Source: Pedobacter paludis
Lineage (GTDB): Bacteria > Bacteroidota > Bacteroidia > Sphingobacteriales > Sphingobacteriaceae
Reading direction: 5' to 3'
Length of the DNA stretch: 64,000 nt
NCBI RefSeq assembly: GCF_003173575.1
Contig: NZ_QGNY01000004.1
Coordinates: forward strand, 544,831 to 608,830
Position 1 is the first letter of the stretch. Every line of letters starts with the position of its first letter. Of the stretch, positions 45,236-53,141 are shown piece by piece. The translations under genes were made by a program, and so were the position numbers. The notes beneath the pieces were generated by a model, which saw only the letters and a program-made list of their open reading frames with translations, ran no database searches and was not told the origin of the DNA.

Positions 45236-45649
45236 ATGAACATTCTTAGGAATAATTACACCATATCATCTCACCTTATGTTCGGCACTTTCGTTATCGG
45301 AATTGCCAATCTGTTTATTTACGATCCCGAAAGCACCACTGATTTTATCATGATTGGTTTGGTACTTACCTTGCGCTACGTTTTAGCGGTAATGATTAAG
45401 AGAAGGTTTGCCTGGAGTTTTTATCTGATGATTATATTATTGATTAGAAGTGTTTACCGCTCGGTTTATATCATCGATAATATAAATGTTAACCCAATTG
45501 CGAAAGTTAATGTGGTTATACAGCTTTTGATGTCATTAATGGCTTTTGGCCTTTTGTTTATTATCCCAAAACTGAAAAAATTAAGAAGTGCAAAAAAGAG
45601 CAAATCGGAGGTATATCCAGATTCTGACATGCCCTTAAATTTACAATAA
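45236..45649 (+). CDS. Small four-helix membrane protein of unknown function
   Basis: The 137-residue protein has four hydrophobic segments, a basic loop (MIKRRF) after the second and a charged C-terminal tail. I recognise no family. It lies 224 bases after the acetyltransferase gene in the same direction. It could be an accessory of the exosortase system, since XrtF loci are known to have a small membrane partner, or an unrelated gene. The 5' gap contains no full promoter consensus. Confidence 0.6.
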   Translation: MNILRNNYTISSHLMFGTFVIGIANLFIYDPESTTDFIMIGLVLTLRYVLAVMIKRRFAWSFYLMIILLIRSVYRSVYIIDNINVNPIAKVNVVIQLLMSLMAFGLLFIIPKLKKLRSAKKSKSEVYPDSDMPLNLQ

Positions 45650-45764
45650 ATCTATTTAGATTTATTTAATTGCAATGCAAACGCCTTAGTTTGTAAATTA
45701 TCTTACCAAAAACTTGATAATCTTTTTATTTTTCGTAAATTACTTATAACCAATATATAAAGTT

Positions 45765-46226
45765 ATGAGTTTGTTAAAAAAAATACAGCAATGGGGAGAT
45801 TTACATCACCCAATCTGGCTCGACTATTTAAGAATAACATTAGGACTTATACTCATCTGGAAAGGTGTAATGTTTGCAACCCATCTAGAATCTTTTAATC
45901 ATCTAATGCGAGGCGCAGCACTTGGAACTGCATTATCGATAAGCATAGTTGCGCATTTAATTATTTTATTACACTTAATTGGCGGTCTTGCGATTGCTTT
46001 AGGCACACATACCCGACTTTTCTGTTTACTCAACATACCCATTCTTGTTGGAGCTGTTTTCTTTATAAATCTATCGCAAGGGATTTTTGTTCCTTACTCT
46101 GAATTTTGGTTTTCGACATTTGTTTTGGCAGGATTAATTTGTTTCTTAATTGAAGGGAATGGAAGATTGTCGGTTGAGTTTTATGCTAACCCAGGTATTA
46201 GTTCAGGTAAGAAACAGGCAAGCTGA
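45765..46226 (+). CDS. DoxX-family membrane protein
   Basis: The 153-residue protein has four membrane helices. The N-terminal LDYLRITLGLILIWKG and central LHLIGGLAIALGTHTRLFCLL are typical of DoxX proteins. Members are linked to quinone or thiol redox processes, but the role of this one is not defined. A terminator-like hairpin follows at 46267-46291. Confidence 0.82.
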   Translation: MSLLKKIQQWGDLHHPIWLDYLRITLGLILIWKGVMFATHLESFNHLMRGAALGTALSISIVAHLIILLHLIGGLAIALGTHTRLFCLLNIPILVGAVFFINLSQGIFVPYSEFWFSTFVLAGLICFLIEGNGRLSVEFYANPGISSGKKQAS

Positions 46227-46260
46227 TCTGTTTGACATATTCCGCAGGATATGAAGTTTT

Positions 46261-46866
46261 TAGGGTTAATGAGGTTTTATAAGCCTCATTAGTTATTTTA
46301 ATGGATTAACATCAGTATTTAAATTTAAGCTGACGAAGTTTTCCTATACTCCTCCCTACAAAACTTCGTAAGTCAATAGCGCAATTATTTGACTTAGGAT
46401 GCGCTAATACTAACATCTCGTAAAGCAAGTTAAGTTGAGATTAAAATTTAAGACTGACGAAGTTTTCCCATGCTCCTCCCTCCAAAACTTCGTAAGTCAA
46501 TAGCGCAATTATTTTAGGGATAATGAGGTTTTGTAAGCCTCATAAGTTATTTTAATGGATTATATCCGTATTTAAATTTAAGACTGACGAAGTTTTCCTA
46601 TACTCTTTGCCCTCCAAAACTTCGTAAGTCGATAGCGCTATTATTTGACTTAGGATGCGCTAATACTAACATCTTGTAAAGCAAGTTAAGTTGAGATTAA
46701 AATTTAAGACTGACGAAGTTCTCCTACACTCAGCCCTCCAAAACTTCGTGAGTCGAGATAAATTCTAAGGTGAAGGTTGTTTCTTCACGAAGCATGTTTT
46801 AATTATCAAGATTAAGACTGACGAAGTTTTCCCATACTTCGCCCTTCAAAACTTCGTAAGTCGATA
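46261..46866. repeat. Tandemly duplicated block with five REP-like palindromes
   Basis: Palindromes with arms GACTGACGAAGTTTT and AAAACTTCGTAAGTC occur at about 46329-46374, 46452-46498, 46582-46630, 46708-46754 and 46815-46862. Two larger units (46261-46514 and 46515-46770) repeat with a period of about 254-256 bases. Each unit holds a TAATGAGG hairpin and two palindromes. The region fills the gap between the doxX-family gene and the esterase gene and contains no ORF worth calling. Confidence 0.9.
46267..46291 (+). terminator. Terminator-like hairpin after the doxX-family gene
   Basis: TAATGAGG and CCTCATTA form an 8-bp stem around a 9-nt loop, followed by GTTATTTTAA. The hairpin lies within a ~255-bp block that is repeated at 46521. 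In the second copy the outer bases no longer pair fully. Confidence 0.5.
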
Positions 46867-46872
46867 GGGCAG

Positions 46873-47559
46873 TTATTTAAGAAGATCCTTAATAATTACC
46901 CAAACGTTTTCTGCCAAAATCTTATCGCCTTCCGCTGTTGGATGAATTCCATCGGCCTGATTTAACTTCGGAACACCACCCACTTTATCTAATAAGAATG
47001 GAATCAGAAGCATTTTATTTTTGCTGGCTAAAGCTGGGAACATATTTTTAAAATCTGAGGCATATTTTGCGCCCATATTTGGGGGAACCTGCATTCCTGC
47101 TAGTACCATTTTTGCCTCTGGATATTTAGATTTAACACGATCGATTATATCCTGTAGGTTTTTTGTTGTTTCTATAACCGGTAATCCCCTCAGTCCATCG
47201 TTCGCCCCGAGTTCCAACACAAAAATATCTATGGGTTGCTTCAACAACCAATCTATTCTGGCCTTGCCTGCGGCAGAAGTTTCTCCACTTAAACCTCCAT
47301 TGATTACTTTATAAGGTAATTTTAACGAATCAATTCTATTCTGTATTAAAGCAGGATAAGCTTCTGTTGGGTCAAGCCCGTAGCCGGCCGTTAAACTGGT
47401 TCCAAAAAAAAGGATATTTTTCATTTCAGCTTCCCTTTTCGGAGCTTTATCGTCAACCGAATCTAAAGTTTTATCATTGCCCGTTTTATTCTGTCCATTT
47501 CCGCATGAAGCGAACACAACAGCCAAAACAAATAAGCCCATTAAGCGTTTTCGTAACAT
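46873..47559 (-). CDS. SGNH-hydrolase (TesA-like arylesterase / lysophospholipase), lipoprotein
   Basis: The 228-residue product has a lipoprotein signal (VVFASC, about Cys19). The SGNH blocks are NILFFGTSLTAGYGL with nucleophile Ser (block I), the Gly block in NGGLSGETS, GANDGLRG (block III) and DGIHPTAEGD with catalytic Asp and His (block V). It hydrolyses ester bonds in lipids or aryl esters in the periplasm. It is divergent from a YbbA/YbbP-type ABC pair, the same partnership as tesA-ybbAP in Escherichia coli, which supports the assignment. Confidence 0.9.
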   Translation of the reverse strand: MLRKRLMGLFVLAVVFASCGNGQNKTGNDKTLDSVDDKAPKREAEMKNILFFGTSLTAGYGLDPTEAYPALIQNRIDSLKLPYKVINGGLSGETSAAGKARIDWLLKQPIDIFVLELGANDGLRGLPVIETTKNLQDIIDRVKSKYPEAKMVLAGMQVPPNMGAKYASDFKNMFPALASKNKMLLIPFLLDKVGGVPKLNQADGIHPTAEGDKILAENVWVIIKDLLK

Positions 47560-47612
47560 ATCTCTTAAATGTATCTCTAATTATAAAACCAGTATAACAT
47601 AATTGATTATCT

Positions 47613-47620
47613 TATGTTTG
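47613..47620 (+). promoter_or_regulatory. Candidate -7 box for the ABC transporter pair
   Basis: TATGTTTG matches TAnnTTTG and lies 39 bases upstream of the TTG start of the ATPase gene. No TTG is seen at the -33 position. Confidence 0.4.
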
Positions 47621-47658
47621 GTTAAATCTAAACGCAAATCCTTTAAATAAATTCTAAT

Positions 47659-48348
47659 TTGGAAAGCATATTAAACATTCGAAATGTAAGCAAAATTTAT
47701 CAAAGTGCCGGGCGGGCGCTTACCGTTTTAGATCAGATTAATTTCTCTATATCAGCTGGTTCAACAGTAGCCATTACTGGCCCATCGGGTAGTGGAAAAA
47801 CAACCCTTTTAGGTTTGTGTGCCGGATTAGATCGTGCCAGCAGCGGAACGGTTGAGCTTAATCAAATTGCTTTAGAAAAGCTTAACGAAGATGAAAGAGC
47901 AGCCGTTCGAAATCAATATGTGGGGTTTATATTTCAAAACTTTCAGCTTCTGCCTACATTAACGGCACTAGAGAATGTTATGGTTCCATTAGAGTTAAGA
48001 GGAGCCAAAAATATTAAGGCACATGCGCTATCGCTTTTAGATAAAGTTGGTTTGGCCGATCGTTCTCATCACTACCCTGTTCAGTTATCTGGTGGAGAAC
48101 AACAACGTGTTTCTTTGGCTAGGGCATTTTCTAATCAGCCGGCTCTACTTTTTGCAGATGAACCAACTGGAAACCTGGATGCTGAAACGAGCGAAAAAGT
48201 TATTAAACTTCTTTTCGATTTAAATAAAGATGCAGGAACAACTTTGGTTATCGTAACCCACGATCTTGATTTGGCTGCCAAAACTGGTAGAACAATAAAA
48301 ATAAAAGGTGGGGTAATCCTGTCAGATGAAAGCCCAAGTTATGTCTAA
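47659..48348 (+). CDS. ABC transporter ATPase (YbbA/LolD type)
   Basis: A 229-residue nucleotide-binding protein with Walker A GPSGSGKTTLL, Q-loop FIFQNFQLLPTL, signature LSGGEQQRVSLARA, Walker B LLFADEPTGNLD and the switch histidine in VTHD. It starts at TTG, since no ATG precedes the conserved N-terminus. It overlaps the permease gene. Such ATPases drive mechanotransmission-type FtsX/MacB permeases rather than transport in the usual sense. Substrates may be lipids or lipoproteins. Confidence 0.92.
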   Translation: MESILNIRNVSKIYQSAGRALTVLDQINFSISAGSTVAITGPSGSGKTTLLGLCAGLDRASSGTVELNQIALEKLNEDERAAVRNQYVGFIFQNFQLLPTLTALENVMVPLELRGAKNIKAHALSLLDKVGLADRSHHYPVQLSGGEQQRVSLARAFSNQPALLFADEPTGNLDAETSEKVIKLLFDLNKDAGTTLVIVTHDLDLAAKTGRTIKIKGGVILSDESPSYV

Positions 48349-50881
48349 AAACAAGTTGCCCAATCAGCATATCCCTTTTTCCTGGTTATTTAAGATGGCT
48401 TGGAGAGATAGTCGCAAAAACCGATCACGATTGCTTTTATTTATTTCCTCTATCGTTCTAGGTATTGCTGCGTTAGTAGCTGTTTATTCGTTTAAGGATA
48501 ATTTACAGCGAGATATTGATAGTCAGGCAAAAGAGCTTACCGGTGCCGATTTGATTCTGGAAAGTAGGAAAGGCGTTACCAAAGCCATGCAAAAAATGCT
48601 TGACACGCTGGGCGATGAACGATCTCAAGAAAAGACTTTTGCCTCGATGGTTTACTTCCAAAAAAACGGAGGAAGCCGATTGGTGCAGATGAAAGCTTTA
48701 CATGGCCAATATCCTTATTATGGTTCAATAGAAACCATTCCAATAAGTGCGGCTAAAACTTTTCAGGCTGATAGAACAGCTCTGGTTGATCAAACTTTAA
48801 TGCTTCAATTTGATGCCAAAGTTGGCGATTCGATTAAAGTTGGCGACTTAAACTTTAAAATTGCTGGAACCTTAACCAAAGCGCCCGGGCAAACCGGAAT
48901 CTCTTCAAGCGTAGCACCAACGGTTTATATTCCATTGAAATATCTTGATCAAACTAATTTAATTAAAAATGGAAGCCGAATCAGCAGCAAGTTCTATTAT
49001 AAATATAATAACCCTGCCGGTATTGAAACTTTGGTTAAAAAGTTAGAACCAAAACTCGAAAAAGAAGGCTTTGATTCTGATACAGTTGAATCAAGAAAAG
49101 AACAAACCGGAAGATCTTTTAAAGACGTCAATCGGTTCTTAGCTTTATCGGGTTTTATTGCGCTCTTACTCGGGTGCGTAGGTGTAGGAAGTGCAATCCA
49201 TGTTTACATTCAAGAAAAACTAAACGCGATTGCAACACTGAGATGCCTAGGTTTAAAATCTAGAGATGCGTTTCTAATTTACCTCATTCAGATTTTTTTC
49301 ATTGGATTAATCGCTTCACTAATTGGGGCAGTTTTAGGCACGGGAATTCAGTTTTTGCTTCCATTGGTTTTAAAAGACTTTCTACCGGTTGAAATTACCA
49401 TGCAGATTTCTTGGCTTGCGGTTGGACAGGGAATTTTGTTGGGCCTAATTATTTCGATACTTTTTGCCCTACCTTCTCTTTTATCTGTAAGAAAAATTTC
49501 TCCTTTAAATGCAATAAGAGCTTCTTTTGAAAAATCATCTGGAAAAAACGATCCCTTAACCTGGTTCGTATATCTTTTAATGGGCATTTTTGTTTTGGGT
49601 TTTACCTACCTGCAAATGAAAACCTGGATACAAACATTAGCCTTTACGTTAAGCATTGCTTTTGCTTTTATTCTGTTAATTGTTTTTTCTAAAATCTTAA
49701 TGTTTTTGGTAAGAAAATTAATCCCAAGTTCTTCAAGCTATCTTTGGCGCCAGGGTTTTGCAAATTTATACCGACCGAATAATCAAACTTTAATGCTTAC
49801 CGTTTCCATTGGTTTATCTACGGCCTTTATTTGTACATTGTTTTTTGTACAAGGCATTTTGATGAATAGGGTTACGCTTTCATCAGGAAATAATCAACCG
49901 AATATGGTTTTATTTGATATCCAAAACACGCAAAAGCAAGGTTTAGATAGTTTAACACAATCTTTCAAATTGCCTTTAATGAATCAAGTGCCTGTTATTA
50001 CCATGAGAATTGAAGAAATTAATGGTAAAAAAGCAAGTGCCGACAGCAATAACCGTGGTGCATTTAGAAATGAAATCAGGGCAACTTATCAGGATACCTT
50101 AACAGTTGCCGAAAAAATAACCGAGGGAAAATGGAGCGGAAAAACAGCAGCAAATGAAACGGTATTTATTTCGTTAGATCAAAGTTTTGCCAAGAGAATA
50201 AAAGTTGGCATAAATGATAAAATAGTTTTTAATGTACAGGGCATGCTTATTCCTACTGTTGTTGGAAGTTTAAGAGAAGTAAACTGGAGTAGAATGCAGA
50301 CCAATTTCAGAGTAGTTTTTCCAACCGGTGTGCTCGAGGAAGCGCCACAGTTCCATGTATTAATGACTCGGGTTCCATCAAGCGAGGTATCTGCAAAATT
50401 CCAAGGCGCTGTCGTTCAGAAATTTCCAAATGTATCGGTTATCGATTTGGATTTGGTGTTGAAACTGCTTGATGAACTTTTAGGGAAAATTGGATTTGTA
50501 ATTCGGTTTATGGCCGGATTTAGCATGGCTACTGGATGGATTGTTTTAATTTCTGCAGTACTTACCAGTAAAAACCAGCGGATTAAAGAAAGTATTTTGT
50601 TGAGAACAATGGGTGCAAGTAGAAAGCAGATTTTAAGGATTAATGCCATAGAATATTTTTTTCTTGGTGCTTTCGCCTCAGGTGCAGGATTAATTTTGGC
50701 CATTGCCGGCAGTTGGGCACTAGCCAAATTTAGTTTCGATTCGGTTTTCATTCCACCTGCCTTACCTACCATTTTACTTTTTGGATCAGTAGTTCTACTT
50801 GTTGTAATTACGGGTATTTTAAGCAGCAGAAACGTACTCAACCAGCCACCGTTAAAAATATTAAGAAATGAGGGAAATTAA
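48326..50881 (+). CDS. FtsX-domain ABC permease (YbbP-like)
   Basis: The 851-residue protein has an N-terminal helix and a large periplasmic domain, then FtsX-type helices (about residues 270-400). A middle membrane block and a second FtsX unit lie at the C-terminus (about 715-850). Duplicated FtsX units are typical of YbbP. Start ATG at 48326 overlaps the ATPase gene by 23 bases; a second ATG at 48341 is also possible. With the ATPase and the divergent SGNH hydrolase it forms a conserved envelope module. Confidence 0.9.
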   Translation: MKAQVMSKNKLPNQHIPFSWLFKMAWRDSRKNRSRLLLFISSIVLGIAALVAVYSFKDNLQRDIDSQAKELTGADLILESRKGVTKAMQKMLDTLGDERSQEKTFASMVYFQKNGGSRLVQMKALHGQYPYYGSIETIPISAAKTFQADRTALVDQTLMLQFDAKVGDSIKVGDLNFKIAGTLTKAPGQTGISSSVAPTVYIPLKYLDQTNLIKNGSRISSKFYYKYNNPAGIETLVKKLEPKLEKEGFDSDTVESRKEQTGRSFKDVNRFLALSGFIALLLGCVGVGSAIHVYIQEKLNAIATLRCLGLKSRDAFLIYLIQIFFIGLIASLIGAVLGTGIQFLLPLVLKDFLPVEITMQISWLAVGQGILLGLIISILFALPSLLSVRKISPLNAIRASFEKSSGKNDPLTWFVYLLMGIFVLGFTYLQMKTWIQTLAFTLSIAFAFILLIVFSKILMFLVRKLIPSSSSYLWRQGFANLYRPNNQTLMLTVSIGLSTAFICTLFFVQGILMNRVTLSSGNNQPNMVLFDIQNTQKQGLDSLTQSFKLPLMNQVPVITMRIEEINGKKASADSNNRGAFRNEIRATYQDTLTVAEKITEGKWSGKTAANETVFISLDQSFAKRIKVGINDKIVFNVQGMLIPTVVGSLREVNWSRMQTNFRVVFPTGVLEEAPQFHVLMTRVPSSEVSAKFQGAVVQKFPNVSVIDLDLVLKLLDELLGKIGFVIRFMAGFSMATGWIVLISAVLTSKNQRIKESILLRTMGASRKQILRINAIEYFFLGAFASGAGLILAIAGSWALAKFSFDSVFIPPALPTILLFGSVVLLVVITGILSSRNVLNQPPLKILRNEGN

Positions 50882-50908
50882 ATTCTCGAGCAAACTGATT
50901 TTCTTTTT

Positions 50909-50949
50909 AGAAACAGAAGATTAAACTTTTCTACCCATCTTCTGTTTCT
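50909..50949. terminator. Perfect 13-bp hairpin between the permease and lipocalin genes
   Basis: AGAAACAGAAGAT (50909-50921) and ATCTTCTGTTTCT (50937-50949) are perfect inverted repeats with a 15-nt loop. A T-run precedes the left arm and TTAAT follows the right arm. It probably ends transcription of the ABC operon, but it lies only ten bases from the lipocalin ATG. Confidence 0.6.
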
Positions 50950-50959
50950 TTAATAAAAG

Positions 50960-51496
50960 ATGAATTCTAAATACAATAAAATCCTCATTGCCCTTGCCAT
51001 AGGTGCTGTTGCCCTAAAGCTCGTTTCTTGTACAGCCATCCCCAAAGGGGCAAAAGCTGTTAAGCCATTTAAAAAAGACAGGTATCTTGGAAAATGGTAT
51101 GAAATTGCCAGAATGGATTTTAAGTTCGAAAAAAATCTTAATAACGTTACGGCCAACTATTCCTTAAATGAGGATGGATCAATAAAAGTGGATAATAGAG
51201 GTTATAATTACATTAAAAAAGAGTGGAAAGAAAGTATTGGCAAAGCGAAATTTGTAAAAGGCGAAGATGAGGCAAGATTAAAAGTTTCTTTTTTCGGTCC
51301 TTTTTACGCTGGCTACAACGTTATTCAAATAGATCCTGATTATAAATATGCTTTGGTAGCGGGCAACAATTTAAAATATCTATGGATTTTATCCCGCACG
51401 AAAGATATTCCAGATACCATTAAGTCGGTTTATCTGGATACTGCGAGAAAGTTAGGCTACGAAACTGGAAATCTAGTTTGGACAGCCCACAATTAA
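50960..51496 (+). CDS. blc: Bacterial lipocalin (Blc-like lipoprotein)
   Basis: The 178-residue protein has a lipoprotein signal with LVSC (about Cys24). The lipocalin signature is YLGKWYEIARMDFKFEKNL (G-x-W). The second conserved segment ends YALVAGNNLKYLWILSR, followed by a C-terminal helix. Blc proteins bind lysophospholipids or other lipids at the outer membrane. Its gene is preceded by a strong hairpin, so it either has its own promoter within the hairpin region or depends on readthrough. Confidence 0.92.
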   Translation: MNSKYNKILIALAIGAVALKLVSCTAIPKGAKAVKPFKKDRYLGKWYEIARMDFKFEKNLNNVTANYSLNEDGSIKVDNRGYNYIKKEWKESIGKAKFVKGEDEARLKVSFFGPFYAGYNVIQIDPDYKYALVAGNNLKYLWILSRTKDIPDTIKSVYLDTARKLGYETGNLVWTAHN

Positions 51497-51547
51497 ACCC
51501 TTAGATTCCCAATTGATTCATTAATAGGTTTTAGCTACTTTTATATC

Positions 51548-51730
51548 ATGATTAGATTAAATAACGATACGCCTAACGAGGTTTTGCAAGATGTGAAGAT
51601 TGGTAGCATGGTTACCGATACCTTTAGCAAAACCGGTTTGGTAGAAAGTATCGATATTAGTGATGATGGTTTATACCGCATTTATGAATTTAATCTCGTA
51701 ACCGGAAGAACCATTACCGTTAAGAAATAA
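51548..51730 (+). CDS. Conserved-looking small protein of unknown function
   Basis: A 60-residue soluble protein (starts MIRLNNDTPNEV, ends GRTITVKK) with alternating strand-like pattern and no Cys or signal peptide. The ORF has good codon use and stands alone between the lipocalin and GntP genes. I recognise no family. Confidence 0.6.
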   Translation: MIRLNNDTPNEVLQDVKIGSMVTDTFSKTGLVESIDISDDGLYRIYEFNLVTGRTITVKK

Positions 51731-51746
51731 AGTTTAATCAGCCCTT

Positions 51747-53141
51747 ATGTCGCTCCTTGTTCTACTTTTTGGGATTCTTTTACTTTTTGTATTGATTCTT
51801 AAAAAGATTAACCCAATGGTTGCGCTTTTATCCGTAGCAATTGTTACCGGTTTACTGCTCGGAATGCCTGCACAAAAGGTAATGGGATCCATTAGCAACG
51901 GGATAGGCAGTACACTTGGAAGCATGGTAATGGTGCTTGCTCTTGGTGCCATGATGGGAAAGCTAATAGAAGATAGTGGATCAGCAAAGAAAATCGTATT
52001 CATTTTAATTAAAGCGTTCGGCACCAGGAATATTCAATGGGCTGTTTTACTTACCGGCTTTTTGGTCGGAATTCCTCTTTTTTATAATGCTGGGTTTGTT
52101 GTTTTAATTCCGCTTGTATTTGCTATTGCCTCAGCAACCGGCTTATCTAAATTATACATTGGCATTCCAATGGCTACCGCTTTATCGGTTACGCATGGCT
52201 TTTTACCCCCACACCCTGGTCCAGTTGCACTAGCTGGAATATTCCACGCGGATATTGGCAAAACATTAATCTATGGTTTAATCTTAAGTTTACCCATCGC
52301 TGTTATTGCTGGGATTTATTTTCCTCGGTTAACGGTTAATAGAAGTAAGTCTGCTTTAAATGCTGATTTCACACTTTACGAAGAACAGAGTTTACCTTCT
52401 GGCTTTAAAAGTTTTACAACTGCACTATTGCCTGTTTTCTTAATTATTGTTGGAACTATTGGGAGCAGCGTTACAGCAGATTACCCCATAAAACCCATAT
52501 TTGTTTTTCTGGCAGATCCTACGGCTTCACTATTGATTTCGGTTATTATAACCCTGTCTGTTCAAAACAGTTCGATTGTTAAAGCAATGGAATCTTGTGC
52601 TGAAGGTGTAAAAAGTATAGCCATGATTGTTTTAATTATTGCAGCTGGCGGCGCTTTTAAACAAATTTTAATTGATAGCGGGATGGGTGAAACGGTAAAA
52701 CAACTAACGGGAAACTTAAATTTATCTCCGTTGTTGCTCGCATGGCTGATAACTGCATCATTAAGGGTAACGCTTGGCTCTGCAACTGTGGCAACGCTTA
52801 CCGCATCGGGAATGGTTCTACCTTTAATCGGACCGCACACTTCTCCCGAATTAATGGTATTAGCTGTCGGTGCCGGAAGCTTAATGTTTTCTCATGTTAA
52901 CGATACCGGATTTTGGATGTTTAAAGAATACTTCAATTTAACATTAAAGGAAACCTTCTTAACCTGGACCGCAATGGAAAGTATTGTTTCGGTTTTAGGA
53001 TTAATTGGGGTTTTAGTTTTGAATCGTGGTGTAGCTTCATTTATCCTAATTCTTAACCCTGTTCTTTTCGCTGTCTGCTCCAGAAGATTCGTGTTTAGAT
53101 GGTGTGGAAAAAGTTTTTCCAAATCGATAACTATAACTTAA
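51747..53141 (+). CDS. GntP-family gluconate/organic-acid:H+ symporter
   Basis: The 464-residue permease has about 12 hydrophobic segments and family landmarks such as HGFLPPHPGPVALAG, LLAWLITASLRVTLGSATVA and FSHVNDTGFWMFKEYF. GntP proteins import gluconate or related acids. Homologues normally end near the last helix (GLIGVLVLN). Here about 30 extra residues follow, encoded by DNA that is also the 3' end of the convergent receptor gene (96-base overlap). Confidence 0.9.
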   Translation: MSLLVLLFGILLLFVLILKKINPMVALLSVAIVTGLLLGMPAQKVMGSISNGIGSTLGSMVMVLALGAMMGKLIEDSGSAKKIVFILIKAFGTRNIQWAVLLTGFLVGIPLFYNAGFVVLIPLVFAIASATGLSKLYIGIPMATALSVTHGFLPPHPGPVALAGIFHADIGKTLIYGLILSLPIAVIAGIYFPRLTVNRSKSALNADFTLYEEQSLPSGFKSFTTALLPVFLIIVGTIGSSVTADYPIKPIFVFLADPTASLLISVIITLSVQNSSIVKAMESCAEGVKSIAMIVLIIAAGGAFKQILIDSGMGETVKQLTGNLNLSPLLLAWLITASLRVTLGSATVATLTASGMVLPLIGPHTSPELMVLAVGAGSLMFSHVNDTGFWMFKEYFNLTLKETFLTWTAMESIVSVLGLIGVLVLNRGVASFILILNPVLFAVCSRRFVFRWCGKSFSKSITIT

